Assembly (NCBI GenBank): GCA_964629325.1
Contig: CAZVSC010000011.1
Coordinates: 1-64,000 of the forward strand
Source of the DNA: Eutrophocola sp964629325
GTDB taxonomy: Bacteria; Pseudomonadota; Gammaproteobacteria; Pseudomonadales; Pseudohongiellaceae
Direction: 5' to 3'
DNA length: 64,000 nucleotides
The position numbers were made by a program, and so were the translations under genes. This document shows positions 34,004 to 42,997 of this stretch, piece after piece; positions within the stretch are counted from its first letter, which is position 1, and each line of letters begins with the position of its first letter. The notes beneath the pieces were generated by a model that did not search any database, was not told the origin of the DNA, and saw nothing but the letters and a program-made list of their open reading frames with translations.

Positions 34004-35533
34004 ATGATGCAGACGCCACCGCCCTTCAGCTCCTTTACGCACCTCAAATACTGGCCCACCTGGCTGGGTATTGCACTGCTCATCCTGGTGGCATGGATGC
34101 CCTTCAGTGTGCGTTATCATGCCGGTCAGTTGCTTGGCTTGCTGACCTACCACCTGGCACGGGAGCGCCGCTACATTACCGGCATCAACATCGCCACCTG
34201 CTTTCCGGAACTGGACCAACAGCAGCAGCATGAACTGGTAAAACAGTGTTTTCGTGAAAACGGCATCGGCCTGATCGAGACCGCCACCGGCTGGGTGCGT
34301 AAGTCGGGCACCTTCAGGGAGCAGACCACCCTGATCGGTCTCGATAGACTGGAAGCGGCCCAGGCCAGGGGCAAGGGCATCCTGCTCATCGGCGCCCACT
34401 ATTCCACGCTGGATTTCGGCGCCAACCTGTTGTCGCTGTTCCACCCGTTTGCCGTGACCTACCGGCCGCATCGCAACGCCCTGTTCGATGCATTCATGCT
34501 GCGCGGCAGGCTGTCCAACTGCAACGGGGTCTTCGATCGCAATGATATACGCGGAGCCTTTCGCCACCTGAAACAGGGCAAGACGCTCTGGTATGCGCCG
34601 GACCAGGACTACGGCCCGGACCATGCGGTATACGCCCCATTCTTCGGCAAGCCGGCAGCCACCATCACCGCAGGCTCCCGCTTTGCCGCTGTCAACGATT
34701 CCCCTGTCTTCCTGGTCAGGCAGCACCGCAAGGGAAAATCCCCGCAGTATGAAATCGAATTCACGCCCTTCCCGGACACCTTCCCGGGCGCTGACGATGT
34801 TGCCGACGCAACGCTCGTCAACCAGATGGTCGAGCAGGCCATTCGTCAGTACCCGGCGCAGTACCTGTGGATGCACAAGCGTTTCAAGACGCAGCCGGGT
34901 GGAAAACCCGAGAGCCCGTATATCAACATCGCCACACCCAACCATCGCCTGACAGAAGCCCAGTATGAGCGCATCATCGGCGGTGCCACGCAAGTGGCCG
35001 AGCTGCACGGCGTTCTCGATTACAAATTGCCCACCGGGTTGTGGGTCAGGCAGTACCCGCGCGTCATCAGCAAGCACAGGATCTTCGGGCATCCCGCCAG
35101 GATCTTTGACCAGCATGCCAAAAACCTGAGAATGCACGGCATCGATTCGATCACCGTCGACAATTTCTTTCGCGTGCCCGACAGGAAACTCTCACTGGTG
35201 AGCTACTTCGTACCGGAAGGCAAGCTGCTCAGCCAGTTGCCTGCACGCGAACTGCCCTTGCAGGCGCTGGCGGCCTTCTTGGCACAGCTGCATGCAAAAG
35301 GCTTCTTCTGCAAAAAGCCTGTGCTGGACATGTTCATTATCAATACGAAAGGCTTTGCCATTGTCGACCCGACCGACTTTATCCTGTCACGCACACCGCC
35401 CTCCCTGAAGGAGCGTCGCAACAGCCTGATCCAGCTGAGCAGGAACCTCAGTCTGTCCGGCAGCGGCCGGGATGATTTCTTCGCCTGTTATGCTGACCAG
35501 GCCGGACTCGCCATATCCGGAATGGAAGCCTGA
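34004..35533 (+). CDS. LpxL-type lipid A acyltransferase fused to a kinase-like C-terminal domain
   Basis: A 509-residue protein, about 200 longer than LpxL. Residues 1-300 are a late lipid A acyltransferase: one N-terminal membrane helix, then GAHYSTLDFGANL with the catalytic HX4D, and later WYAPDQDYG and WMHKRFKT. Residues about 310-505 read like a WaaP/Kdo-kinase family domain: LPTGLWVRQYP, AAFLAQLHAKGFF and INTKGFAIVDPTDF line up with the kinase catalytic-loop and metal-loop region, but the HRD-like segment reads CKKPVLDM, so it may be a pseudokinase. ATG 34004 is the likely start. It is followed after five bases by a GT-C type membrane protein. Confidence 0.82.
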   Translation: MMQTPPPFSSFTHLKYWPTWLGIALLILVAWMPFSVRYHAGQLLGLLTYHLARERRYITGINIATCFPELDQQQQHELVKQCFRENGIGLIETATGWVRKSGTFREQTTLIGLDRLEAAQARGKGILLIGAHYSTLDFGANLLSLFHPFAVTYRPHRNALFDAFMLRGRLSNCNGVFDRNDIRGAFRHLKQGKTLWYAPDQDYGPDHAVYAPFFGKPAATITAGSRFAAVNDSPVFLVRQHRKGKSPQYEIEFTPFPDTFPGADDVADATLVNQMVEQAIRQYPAQYLWMHKRFKTQPGGKPESPYINIATPNHRLTEAQYERIIGGATQVAELHGVLDYKLPTGLWVRQYPRVISKHRIFGHPARIFDQHAKNLRMHGIDSITVDNFFRVPDRKLSLVSYFVPEGKLLSQLPARELPLQALAAFLAQLHAKGFFCKKPVLDMFIINTKGFAIVDPTDFILSRTPPSLKERRNSLIQLSRNLSLSGSGRDDFFACYADQAGLAISGMEA

Positions 35534-35538
35534 ATCTG

Positions 35539-37047
35539 ATGCGCGCTTTTATCGACAACCTCGCTACAAGGGACATGCGCTGGCCCGCAGTGATCATCAG
35601 CTGCCTGTTTTCCCTGGTCGTCATTGCAGCCAACCCGATTCCCAATGATGACGCCTTCAGCTACCTGCGCGCGGCGGAACTGTTTTCACAGCAGGGTCTG
35701 AACGCCACACTTTCCGCCTATGGCTGGTACGGCTACTCGGTGCTCATTGCCATCGTCAGCCATGTGGTTCCTGGCGATCTCGTCACGAGCGCGCACCTGG
35801 TCAATACGCTGGCCTTCGCCCTGCTGATCTATGTCTTCATTACCCTGGTCGCCGAATTCGATGCCTCGCCGCGTGTGCAGGTGTTCGCGACAGCCGTCAT
35901 CCTGTGCTACCCCACACTGAATGAGATGCGCTTCAACCTGATCCGCGATTTTGCCTACTGGGGCTTCTGCCTGGCGGCCCTGGTGCAACTGATCCGTTAC
36001 AACCGGTCCGGGGCTTTAATTCATGCCGGCGGCTGGCTGCTGGCCATGGCCGCGGCGGTGTTCTTCCGCCTGGAAGGATTGCTGGTCCTGCTGGCGTCAC
36101 CGGTTGCCCTGCTTCTGCCGGGCATGAGGCCGGTGCACGACAGGTTGAAACTCGCCGGCATCCTGTTGGGCATCATTGCGGCAGGCATCGTCCTCATCCT
36201 GCTGGTATTCCTGGCTGCGGACGTTAACCTCATCGAGGTGTTCAACTTCGCCTACCGCTGGTACCTGCCGCTGCTGGCCGACTATCCGGAGACACTGGCA
36301 GGCGCCGCCACCAGTGAGAGCCTGTCCTTTCACCTGTCACCTGAACTCGAATACTTCACCGGCAAGGGCATGCCGGTATTGTTTGCCGGTTACCTGTATG
36401 CGGTGATATCCAACCTGGTCATGGCCACCGGGCCGGCCGCGAGCCTGTTCCTGGGCTGGTCCCTGTGGAAATTCCGGCCGGTATTGCAGGTTGCGTGCAA
36501 GGCACCATGGTGGTCTTTCCTGGTCAGCGCCATGCTGGCACTGCTGATCTTCGTTTCCATCATGCAGTTCCTGACCACGCGCTATGCGGTCATGGCCGCC
36601 CTGCTGCTGCTGTCGTTGCTGCCAATGTGCATCGAGGCACTGTACCGTCGCTGCGTGCAAATCAATGCACTGGCAAAATTCCATGCCGTTTTCATCGCCT
36701 GCGTGGTGTACTTCCTGGTGGACAGCCTGTTCAGCTTTGGTTATTCGAAACGCTACATCGAGGACGCCATCGCCTGGACTCACGACAACATTGCCATCGA
36801 CAGTGCAGTAGTGACTAATAATTTTGCCGTGGCCTACTATTCAGGCATGGTGGAAAACTATGATGAGGTCGATCCCGACCCATTGATGCTCCTTTCGGCG
36901 CCGCAGAATTCCGGCTACCTGGTACTCGACGTGGACAACGACAACAGTGAGGCAATGTCTCTCCTGTCGCAGCGCAGCGACCTCACGGAAGTCGCCCGCT
37001 TTGCCAACCGGCGCGAAGACGCCGTGATCATTTTCAGGGTGAACTAA
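35539..37047 (+). CDS. GT-C-like polytopic membrane protein, possible glycosyltransferase
   Basis: A 502-residue protein with about ten helices and a short C-terminal soluble tail. The first luminal loop has NPIPNDDAFSYLRAAELF; an acidic DD in that loop is typical of GT-C transferases of the ArnT/PMT type that use lipid-linked sugars. It starts five bases after the acyltransferase fusion gene and is probably in its operon, so modification of lipid A or the core is a reasonable guess. It ends with a four-base convergent overlap with waaP. No closer family was recognised. Confidence 0.68.
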   Translation: MRAFIDNLATRDMRWPAVIISCLFSLVVIAANPIPNDDAFSYLRAAELFSQQGLNATLSAYGWYGYSVLIAIVSHVVPGDLVTSAHLVNTLAFALLIYVFITLVAEFDASPRVQVFATAVILCYPTLNEMRFNLIRDFAYWGFCLAALVQLIRYNRSGALIHAGGWLLAMAAAVFFRLEGLLVLLASPVALLLPGMRPVHDRLKLAGILLGIIAAGIVLILLVFLAADVNLIEVFNFAYRWYLPLLADYPETLAGAATSESLSFHLSPELEYFTGKGMPVLFAGYLYAVISNLVMATGPAASLFLGWSLWKFRPVLQVACKAPWWSFLVSAMLALLIFVSIMQFLTTRYAVMAALLLLSLLPMCIEALYRRCVQINALAKFHAVFIACVVYFLVDSLFSFGYSKRYIEDAIAWTHDNIAIDSAVVTNNFAVAYYSGMVENYDEVDPDPLMLLSAPQNSGYLVLDVDNDNSEAMSLLSQRSDLTEVARFANRREDAVIIFRVN

Positions 37048-37823
37048 CCGTGACGGCTTTTCAGTCGCTCGCCTCTTAGTCTCACCTGTTCCCAGAATCC
37101 GGCATTGCCTTTCAGCGCCAGCCTGAGATCACCTCCGGCATAGGCGCGCACGAAGCGCAGCAGGTCGCGACGGGTCAGCCCGATATCCATGGCGGAAAAA
37201 TACAGGCTGCCGACATCCTTGATCACCCACCGCAAGCCCAGTCGGCGCTTCACCAGTGCCCGGTGCAGGTCGATGAGGGTCAGGCGTGAATCGCCGGAGC
37301 CGGTCACCATGAAGTGGCAGATGTAAAAATCCCGGTGACAGATGCCGTTGCCATGCATGGTCCGGCTGATGCCGGCCACTTCCCTGATCAGGGCAAGCTT
37401 GTCCGTGAACGCCGGCGGCTGTGCGGCCCAGCCACGGGTAAGGTCTTCGAGGTTTTCCTGGGTGCCCACATCCTCGGTGACGATGAAGGATTCGGTCGTC
37501 TGCGGCAAGAAACCGCGCCGCCCCCAGCCGGCGATGACAGGTACGCGGACGCCCAGTTCGCTGAGTTTCGATAACGCGCGCCATTCATTGCGGGCACTGG
37601 TGACCGGCAGGCGCAGCTGCAGCAGGTTTTTCAGCACCTCCCCGGTCGGCGTACCCCGATGAAACTTCACGAAGTAGCGTTTGCCGGACAGGGTCACGGC
37701 ATAGGTGCGGCGGCTTTCCAGGGCGCGAAACTCGTCGCCCGGCATACCTGCAAATACCGCAAACGGATCCCGGTCGCCTATTTCATGGGCGAGGGCATCG
37801 TCGAGAAAGTATTCAGTCGCCAT
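37044..37823 (-). CDS. waaP: LPS core heptose I kinase
   Basis: A 259-residue WaaP/RfaP kinase that phosphorylates the first heptose of the inner core, important for outer-membrane stability. The kinase motifs are seen: the Lys in KRYFVKFHRG, ICHRDFYICHFMV as catalytic loop and LIDLHRALVKRR as metal loop. Length agrees with E. coli WaaP. The start overlaps the end of waaG by 11 bases, so translation is coupled. Last gene of the gspE-like, waaF, waaG, waaP operon. Confidence 0.94.
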   Translation of the reverse strand: MATEYFLDDALAHEIGDRDPFAVFAGMPGDEFRALESRRTYAVTLSGKRYFVKFHRGTPTGEVLKNLLQLRLPVTSARNEWRALSKLSELGVRVPVIAGWGRRGFLPQTTESFIVTEDVGTQENLEDLTRGWAAQPPAFTDKLALIREVAGISRTMHGNGICHRDFYICHFMVTGSGDSRLTLIDLHRALVKRRLGLRWVIKDVGSLYFSAMDIGLTRRDLLRFVRAYAGGDLRLALKGNAGFWEQVRLRGERLKSRHG

Positions 37824-38949
37824 CTTCCTCGACCCTTGAACCTGAAACGATCATTTGCGCCACCAGTGCCGGCATGTCGTAAAAATTTCCGGCCCTGCCA
37901 TAGGCAATGCCATTGGCGCGCCAGCGCGGACGCTCTGCACCCTGCAGCATTTCCAGCAGGGCGGCATTCATGGACTGCTGACTGAACGGCGCCGGCAGCA
38001 CCACGCCTGCGTCAGCCTGTTCGACATGGAAGGCATACCCGCAGGTGGCCGTGGCGAGCACCGGCAAACCGGCGACAATGGCTTCCAGTATCACCATGCC
38101 GGCGCTTTCTTTCTGCGATGGCTGCAGGCAAATATCGGCGCCCTGGTAAAAACGCGGCAGGTCGTCGCGTCCTGACAGGATACTTATCCTGTCAGCGACA
38201 CCCAACCGGGAGGCCAGCCCGGCATAGCGCCCCTGCCTGTCATTGCCTAGTAACAGGAGGCGGGTCCGGTGCCTGATCGATTCCGGTAATGAGGCCAGTG
38301 CCCTGATCGACCTGTCGACGCCCTTGACCGGGTAACCGGTGCCGACCTGCAGCAGGATGAGTTCATCTGCGCCGATGGCGAATTCACCGCGAAATTCGTG
38401 GCGTATCTGCCCGGCGTCTTCCGGCGCCATGCGATCGCGGGCAATGCCGGGCGGCAGGTCAACCATCCGAGATTGCGACTGTGGATAACAGGCCAGGTAT
38501 TCGTTCTTTTGCATTGGCGACAACATGAACAGATCGGTGTTGCTGTCCGGGCCAAACACGGCCTTCTCAAATGCCAGGTATTGCTGGCTGCGCGGCGTCC
38601 AGCGATAGAAGAAGTTGCGTTCACGGGTCGCCTTCCAGGCGAAACAGGTATCCGCGGCAAAGTAATAATCCAGGTACGGCAGGCGGTTGAAACCAATGAC
38701 CGCATCGTAGTCATGCTGCGCCAGGTGCCGCTCCAGGAACATGAGAAATTGTTTGCGGGCGGAAACGCTGTTGCCGGACGCATTCTTGGCCTGCACCAGC
38801 AGCATGCCTGCGGGCATATCACCTTCGCAATTCATGCAGATGACATCGACCTGGGCGCCCTTATCATGCAGGCTTTCCCCGATGCGGCGACAGTCGCGCT
38901 GCAGTCCTCCATGGGCAAACCAGTCGAAAAGCACCAGGGCGACTTTCAT
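37813..38949 (-). CDS. waaG: LPS glucosyltransferase I (GT4)
   Basis: A 378-residue GT-B glycosyltransferase of family 4 that adds the first outer-core hexose. The N-terminus LFDWFAHGGLQRDCRRI matches WaaG, and the donor-site motif appears as QPSQKESAGMVILEAIVAGLP. It overlaps waaF by four bases (ATGA) and waaP by 11. The exact sugar in this organism cannot be read from sequence. Confidence 0.92.
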   Translation of the reverse strand: MKVALVLFDWFAHGGLQRDCRRIGESLHDKGAQVDVICMNCEGDMPAGMLLVQAKNASGNSVSARKQFLMFLERHLAQHDYDAVIGFNRLPYLDYYFAADTCFAWKATRERNFFYRWTPRSQQYLAFEKAVFGPDSNTDLFMLSPMQKNEYLACYPQSQSRMVDLPPGIARDRMAPEDAGQIRHEFRGEFAIGADELILLQVGTGYPVKGVDRSIRALASLPESIRHRTRLLLLGNDRQGRYAGLASRLGVADRISILSGRDDLPRFYQGADICLQPSQKESAGMVILEAIVAGLPVLATATCGYAFHVEQADAGVVLPAPFSQQSMNAALLEMLQGAERPRWRANGIAYGRAGNFYDMPALVAQMIVSGSRVEEDGD

Positions 38950-39968
38950 GATGCCTCGAGCTCCTGCATGGCGGCTAACACCTGCTCAGGTGCCAGTTTT
39001 TTCAGGCAATCGGTATGGCCCAGCGGACAGGTGCGCCGGAAGCACGGGCTGCAGTCGAGTCCCAGTGACACGATCCTGACCTTGTCGGCCAGCGGCGGCG
39101 TGAATGCGGGCGAAGTGGAACCGTAGACCACCACCAGGGGGCGTGCCAGGGCAGCGGCGATATGCATGAGCCCGGAATCGTTGCTGATCACCTGTTCGGC
39201 GCAGGCCATCAGGTGGATGGCATCGGTCAGGGAGGTTCGGCCGGTCAGGTCGATACAGCGGTCTCGGTATGTCCCTGGAACTTCCCCGGCAATGCGCTGT
39301 GCATCGCCCGCGTCATTGGCGGATCCCAGTATCCAGGCCTGGCCGCCTTGTTCCAGCCAGCGGGTCGCCACCTCGGCGTAGTGGGTTGCCGGCCATTTCT
39401 TGGCCTCGCCGAATTCCGCGCCCGGGCAGAGAACCAGCACCGGTGCATTGCGGGCAAGCGTCAGTTTCGCTGTCACCGCCGCCTTGTCGCTTTCACTGAC
39501 ACGCAGCGCCGGGCGCGGCAGGGGTTTTGGCAGCTGCTCGCCCCTGGGCAGGGCCAGTGCCACGAATCGCTCCACCATCAACGGATAGGCCTGCTTGTCG
39601 AGATCGCGGCAATCATTGATTAACAGTGAACGTGCTTCCCCGCGCCAGCCGGTCCGCAAGGGTATGCCGGCAAACCAGGGAATAAGCGCAGACTTGAATG
39701 AATTCGGCAGGATGATCGCCTGGTCGAAGCGCTGTGCTTTCAGTTCGCGGGCAATGGCCCGGCGCTTGCCCAGGCCCAGCTCTCCGTGGCCGACGGTCAT
39801 GTCGATGGTGCCTGACACTTCCGGCATGTGTTTCAGCAGGTCGCGGCTCCAGGCTGGTGCCAGGACATGGATCTCGCAGTCGGGGAAATTTTTTTTCAGT
39901 GCGATGAACATCCCCTGGGCCATCACCATGTCACCCACCCAGGACGGTCCGATGATGAGAATCTTCAT
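38946..39968 (-). CDS. waaF: LPS heptosyltransferase II
   Basis: A 340-residue GT9 enzyme adding the second L-glycero-D-manno-heptose. Start MKILIIGPSWVGDMVMAQ is diagnostic, and VLCPGAEFGEAKKWP and NDSGLMHIAAAL are the conserved acceptor and donor loops. The four-base overlap with waaG indicates coupling. WaaC, which adds the first heptose, is not in this window. Confidence 0.95.
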   Translation of the reverse strand: MKILIIGPSWVGDMVMAQGMFIALKKNFPDCEIHVLAPAWSRDLLKHMPEVSGTIDMTVGHGELGLGKRRAIARELKAQRFDQAIILPNSFKSALIPWFAGIPLRTGWRGEARSLLINDCRDLDKQAYPLMVERFVALALPRGEQLPKPLPRPALRVSESDKAAVTAKLTLARNAPVLVLCPGAEFGEAKKWPATHYAEVATRWLEQGGQAWILGSANDAGDAQRIAGEVPGTYRDRCIDLTGRTSLTDAIHLMACAEQVISNDSGLMHIAAALARPLVVVYGSTSPAFTPPLADKVRIVSLGLDCSPCFRRTCPLGHTDCLKKLAPEQVLAAMQELEAS

Positions 39969-39988
39969 AAGGCCTGGCGCTCCAGGGA

Positions 39989-41770
39989 TTATTTTGATTC
40001 AGGTGCCACGCGCAGCACTTCGATCATGGTGGTGACCCCATTGGCAACTTTCTGTGCGCCACTGAGCCGCAGGCTGCGCATGCCTTCCTGGAAGGCCTGG
40101 CGGCGCAGCTTGGGAAGGTCATCCTTGGCTTCGGAAAACTCCTGCAGTGAATCGGTATACGGCATGACCTCGTAAATGCCCTGCCTGCCCTTGTAGCCTG
40201 TGTCGCGACAGTCAAGACAGCCAACGGGTTCGTACACCTGCTTCGGCACGGGCGCACTGAAGGGCTTGACCATGGCGTTCCACACGCTGGCATCGGGCTC
40301 GGCCGGTCGCTTGCAATTGGGGCACAGCACGCGTACCAGGCGTTGCGCCACCACGCCCACCAGTGTCGCCTTGATGAGATAGGACGGCACCCCGAGTTCC
40401 AGCAGTCGGGTGATGGCGCTGGGCGCATCGTTGGTGTGCAGGGAGGAAAGCACCAGGTGGCCGGTAAGGGCTGCCTGTATCGCCATCTCTGCGGTTTCCA
40501 GGTTCCTGATCTCGCCGATCATGATGATGTCGGGATCCTGGCGCAGCAATGCTTTGACGCCTGCGGCAAAAGTGAGATCGATGTTTTCCTGTACCTGCAT
40601 CTGGTTGAAACTCGACTCCACCATTTCGATCGGGTCTTCGATGGTGCAGACATTCACTTCCTTGGTTGCCAGTGTTTTCAGCGTGGAATACAGGGTCGTG
40701 GTCTTGCCGCTGCCGGTGGGGCCTGTGATGAGAATGATGCCGGTCTTCTGCGCGATCATCTGCTGCCAGCGGGCAAGGTCGCTGTCGTCGAAACCGAGAT
40801 CACCGAATGTCTTGAGCAGGACATCGGGATCGAAGATACGCATGACCATCTTTTCCCCGAACGCCGTAGGCAGGGTCGACAGTCGCAGCTCCACCTCGTT
40901 GCCTTCCGGACTTTTCGTTTTCAGGCGGCCGTCCTGCGGTTTGCGTTTTTCCGCGACATTCATGCGCCCGAGAATTTTCAGGCGGCTGGTTACGGCGTTG
41001 AGCACCTGCATGGGTATCTGGTAGACGGTGTAGAGCACGCCGTCGATGCGGAAGCGGACATTGCCCACCTCGCGGCGCGGCTCGATATGGATGTCGCTGG
41101 CGCGCTGCTCGAAGGCGTACTGCAGCAGCCAGTCCACGATGCGCACCACGCCCTGGTCGTTCGCTTCGGGATCCTTCATGTTGCCCAGCTCGAGCATCTG
41201 TTCCAGGTTGCCGAGGCCGGGTGCCTTGCTGGAACCGCCGGACTTGGCGATGTCGATGGAGGCCGCGAGCCGGTAAAGCTCTTCGGTCAGCCGCTGCAGT
41301 TCCACAGGGTTGGCCACAACGCGCCTGATACTCCTGCGCGTGACGTGCTCGAGGTCGGGTTCCCAGCCGGTGACGAAAGGCTCGGCGCTGGCGACGATCA
41401 CCTCGGTAGGCGAAACCGCCACCGCCATGATCTTGTGGCGCTGGGTGAAGGCGTAAGACATTACCTGCGTGACTTTGGCCGCATCGATGCTCAGCGGATC
41501 GATGTGGAAAAATTCCTGCCCCGCATATTCGGCGAGAAAGCGGGTCAGTGCATCCAGGGTGAGTTTCTTGCCGGGGTATTTTGCATCGTCGAGGTTCTGG
41601 TCGGCGATATAGGTAAGTATATGCGCACGTTGCTGCGCGGCAGTCCGGCGCCGGCCGGAGAGTTCATCGAACTGCGCCTTGCTGATGCGTCCGGCTTTTT
41701 CCAGTTCACGCAGGAAGGCGCCCAGTTCCAGGGGTCGGTCCTGCTGCTTGGCTTCTTTGGCAACACTCAT
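39989..41770 (-). CDS. orphan GspE/PilB-family secretion ATPase
   Basis: A 593-residue type II/IV secretion ATPase. An N-terminal GspE_N-like domain (about 20-170) precedes the ATPase: Walker A GPTGSGKTTT at 350-359, the Asp box TIEDPIEM, Walker B DPDIIMIGEIR, and a tetracysteine zinc site CPNC and CLDC. No gspD/F/G or pilC/D genes are near, so it is an orphan copy. It lies 20 bases upstream of waaF on the same strand and may be co-transcribed with the LPS genes. Whether it drives type II secretion, pili or something else cannot be decided. Confidence 0.88.
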   Translation of the reverse strand: MSVAKEAKQQDRPLELGAFLRELEKAGRISKAQFDELSGRRRTAAQQRAHILTYIADQNLDDAKYPGKKLTLDALTRFLAEYAGQEFFHIDPLSIDAAKVTQVMSYAFTQRHKIMAVAVSPTEVIVASAEPFVTGWEPDLEHVTRRSIRRVVANPVELQRLTEELYRLAASIDIAKSGGSSKAPGLGNLEQMLELGNMKDPEANDQGVVRIVDWLLQYAFEQRASDIHIEPRREVGNVRFRIDGVLYTVYQIPMQVLNAVTSRLKILGRMNVAEKRKPQDGRLKTKSPEGNEVELRLSTLPTAFGEKMVMRIFDPDVLLKTFGDLGFDDSDLARWQQMIAQKTGIILITGPTGSGKTTTLYSTLKTLATKEVNVCTIEDPIEMVESSFNQMQVQENIDLTFAAGVKALLRQDPDIIMIGEIRNLETAEMAIQAALTGHLVLSSLHTNDAPSAITRLLELGVPSYLIKATLVGVVAQRLVRVLCPNCKRPAEPDASVWNAMVKPFSAPVPKQVYEPVGCLDCRDTGYKGRQGIYEVMPYTDSLQEFSEAKDDLPKLRRQAFQEGMRSLRLSGAQKVANGVTTMIEVLRVAPESK

Positions 41771-41833
41771 TTACAGCGGAGTGTATAGCCCCTAAACGGA
41801 AAAACAAGCGTTTATTGGGAAGCCGCGAATGGC

Positions 41834-42799
41834 TTAAGGGGCAAGCGCCACGCGTAATTTTTTTACCGCGACCTGGCTTTTCGGCGAAGCGTCGAATTCC
41901 TGCTTGAGCTTGCCAATGGTGGTGGACACCGTGCCGTAGCGTTTCAGTCCGAAACGCCGGGCGATGTCCTGCAAGGTGACCCCCGACAATTCCTGGCACA
42001 GGTACATGGCGGTCCAGCGTGGAATGTTTTTCGACCCGGCGCCGCGGGCAGCGTGGTAGATGCTCTTCTCCGACACCTTGTATTGCTTCGCTACCGCGGC
42101 AACCACCTTGTTGATGGACGGGCGCAGCCTGGCGCCGGGCCCCCTGGGTTTTCCGCGCACGGCCCCTGCCACATACTTCGACCGGGCACGTTGGCGAAAG
42201 CGGTCGTCACCGAGAATCGAAAGCAGGTTTTTCTTGCTGTAAAAATGCGCCAGCTCGTCGTCCACACCTTCGGCAACGTATGCGCCGTATCGTGCATTGG
42301 GCCTGGCGCCCTGGCCCATGGCGGCAATGACGTCATCCCGACTGAGCCATGCAGGTACAGGGGCCTTGTTGAGATAGGCCGGCAGCGAGGACCAGGCATA
42401 GGCTTCAGGCTTGTTGCGGCTTTGTCTCGGCAGATTGTGAATATAGCGGGAGACCCCGGAAAGATATCGGTCCTGTTGCAAGAGCACGGATTTATAGCGC
42501 GACCTGAATACCGGGCCGGCTGCGTGACGCAGGCGCTGGTAATTTTGCGTGTACAGGCCGTCGATCTGACGCATGAAGCGGCTGAGGTTGCCCTCGGGCG
42601 TGCGGACCAGCAGGTGGTATTCGTTTTTCAGGAGACAGTAGCCAAGTATTACCACGTTGAACCGGGTGGCCGCTTCGACAACGCCGCTGAGGAAGGCCTG
42701 AAAGAATTTCGTGCCCGGGAAAATGCGAGCGTGTTCCTGTCCCCGGTTGCTTACGTGGTAACAGGCATCCGGAAACTCAATGCGTAAGGGTCTGGCCAT
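41834..42799 (-). CDS. REP-associated transposase-like (Y1/HUH) protein
   Basis: A 321-residue protein. Residues 1-150 are the Y1 transposase (TnpA_REP) domain: MARPLRIEFPDACYHVSNRG, then FNVVILGYCLLKNEYHLLV, and LYTQNYQ with the candidate catalytic Tyr. The usual HUH motif reads E60-Y-H62, so the first His is Glu. The C-terminal 100 residues hold a DnaA-like helix-turn-helix (DIARRFGLKRYGTVSTTIG). Such RAYT proteins are domesticated single-copy transposases linked to REP sequences; no terminal inverted repeats or target duplications are seen here. A REP-like hairpin exists at 59580-59608. Confidence 0.83.
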   Translation of the reverse strand: MARPLRIEFPDACYHVSNRGQEHARIFPGTKFFQAFLSGVVEAATRFNVVILGYCLLKNEYHLLVRTPEGNLSRFMRQIDGLYTQNYQRLRHAAGPVFRSRYKSVLLQQDRYLSGVSRYIHNLPRQSRNKPEAYAWSSLPAYLNKAPVPAWLSRDDVIAAMGQGARPNARYGAYVAEGVDDELAHFYSKKNLLSILGDDRFRQRARSKYVAGAVRGKPRGPGARLRPSINKVVAAVAKQYKVSEKSIYHAARGAGSKNIPRWTAMYLCQELSGVTLQDIARRFGLKRYGTVSTTIGKLKQEFDASPKSQVAVKKLRVALAP

Positions 42800-42997
42800 A
42801 GTGGTCGTGGGTCCTGCTGTTTCTGCTTCTTTATTACTGTTTTACTTGCCTGGCCGCTACGGGTCAGCCAGATGCGGTCTTAATTCAGCGGCTGCCCCCC
42901 ATAGGTGCGGGGATAGCTGGCTTAATTGTGAACAAATTGTGTAATAAAGGTGCAAAATTGTAGAGGAAAACGACCCGGGAAAACAGGCTTTTAGGCT

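Noticed and set aside
40343..41788. 481-codon + strand frame opposite the GspE-like gene.
   Set aside because: Antisense shadow; the minus-strand ATPase has all Walker and zinc motifs.
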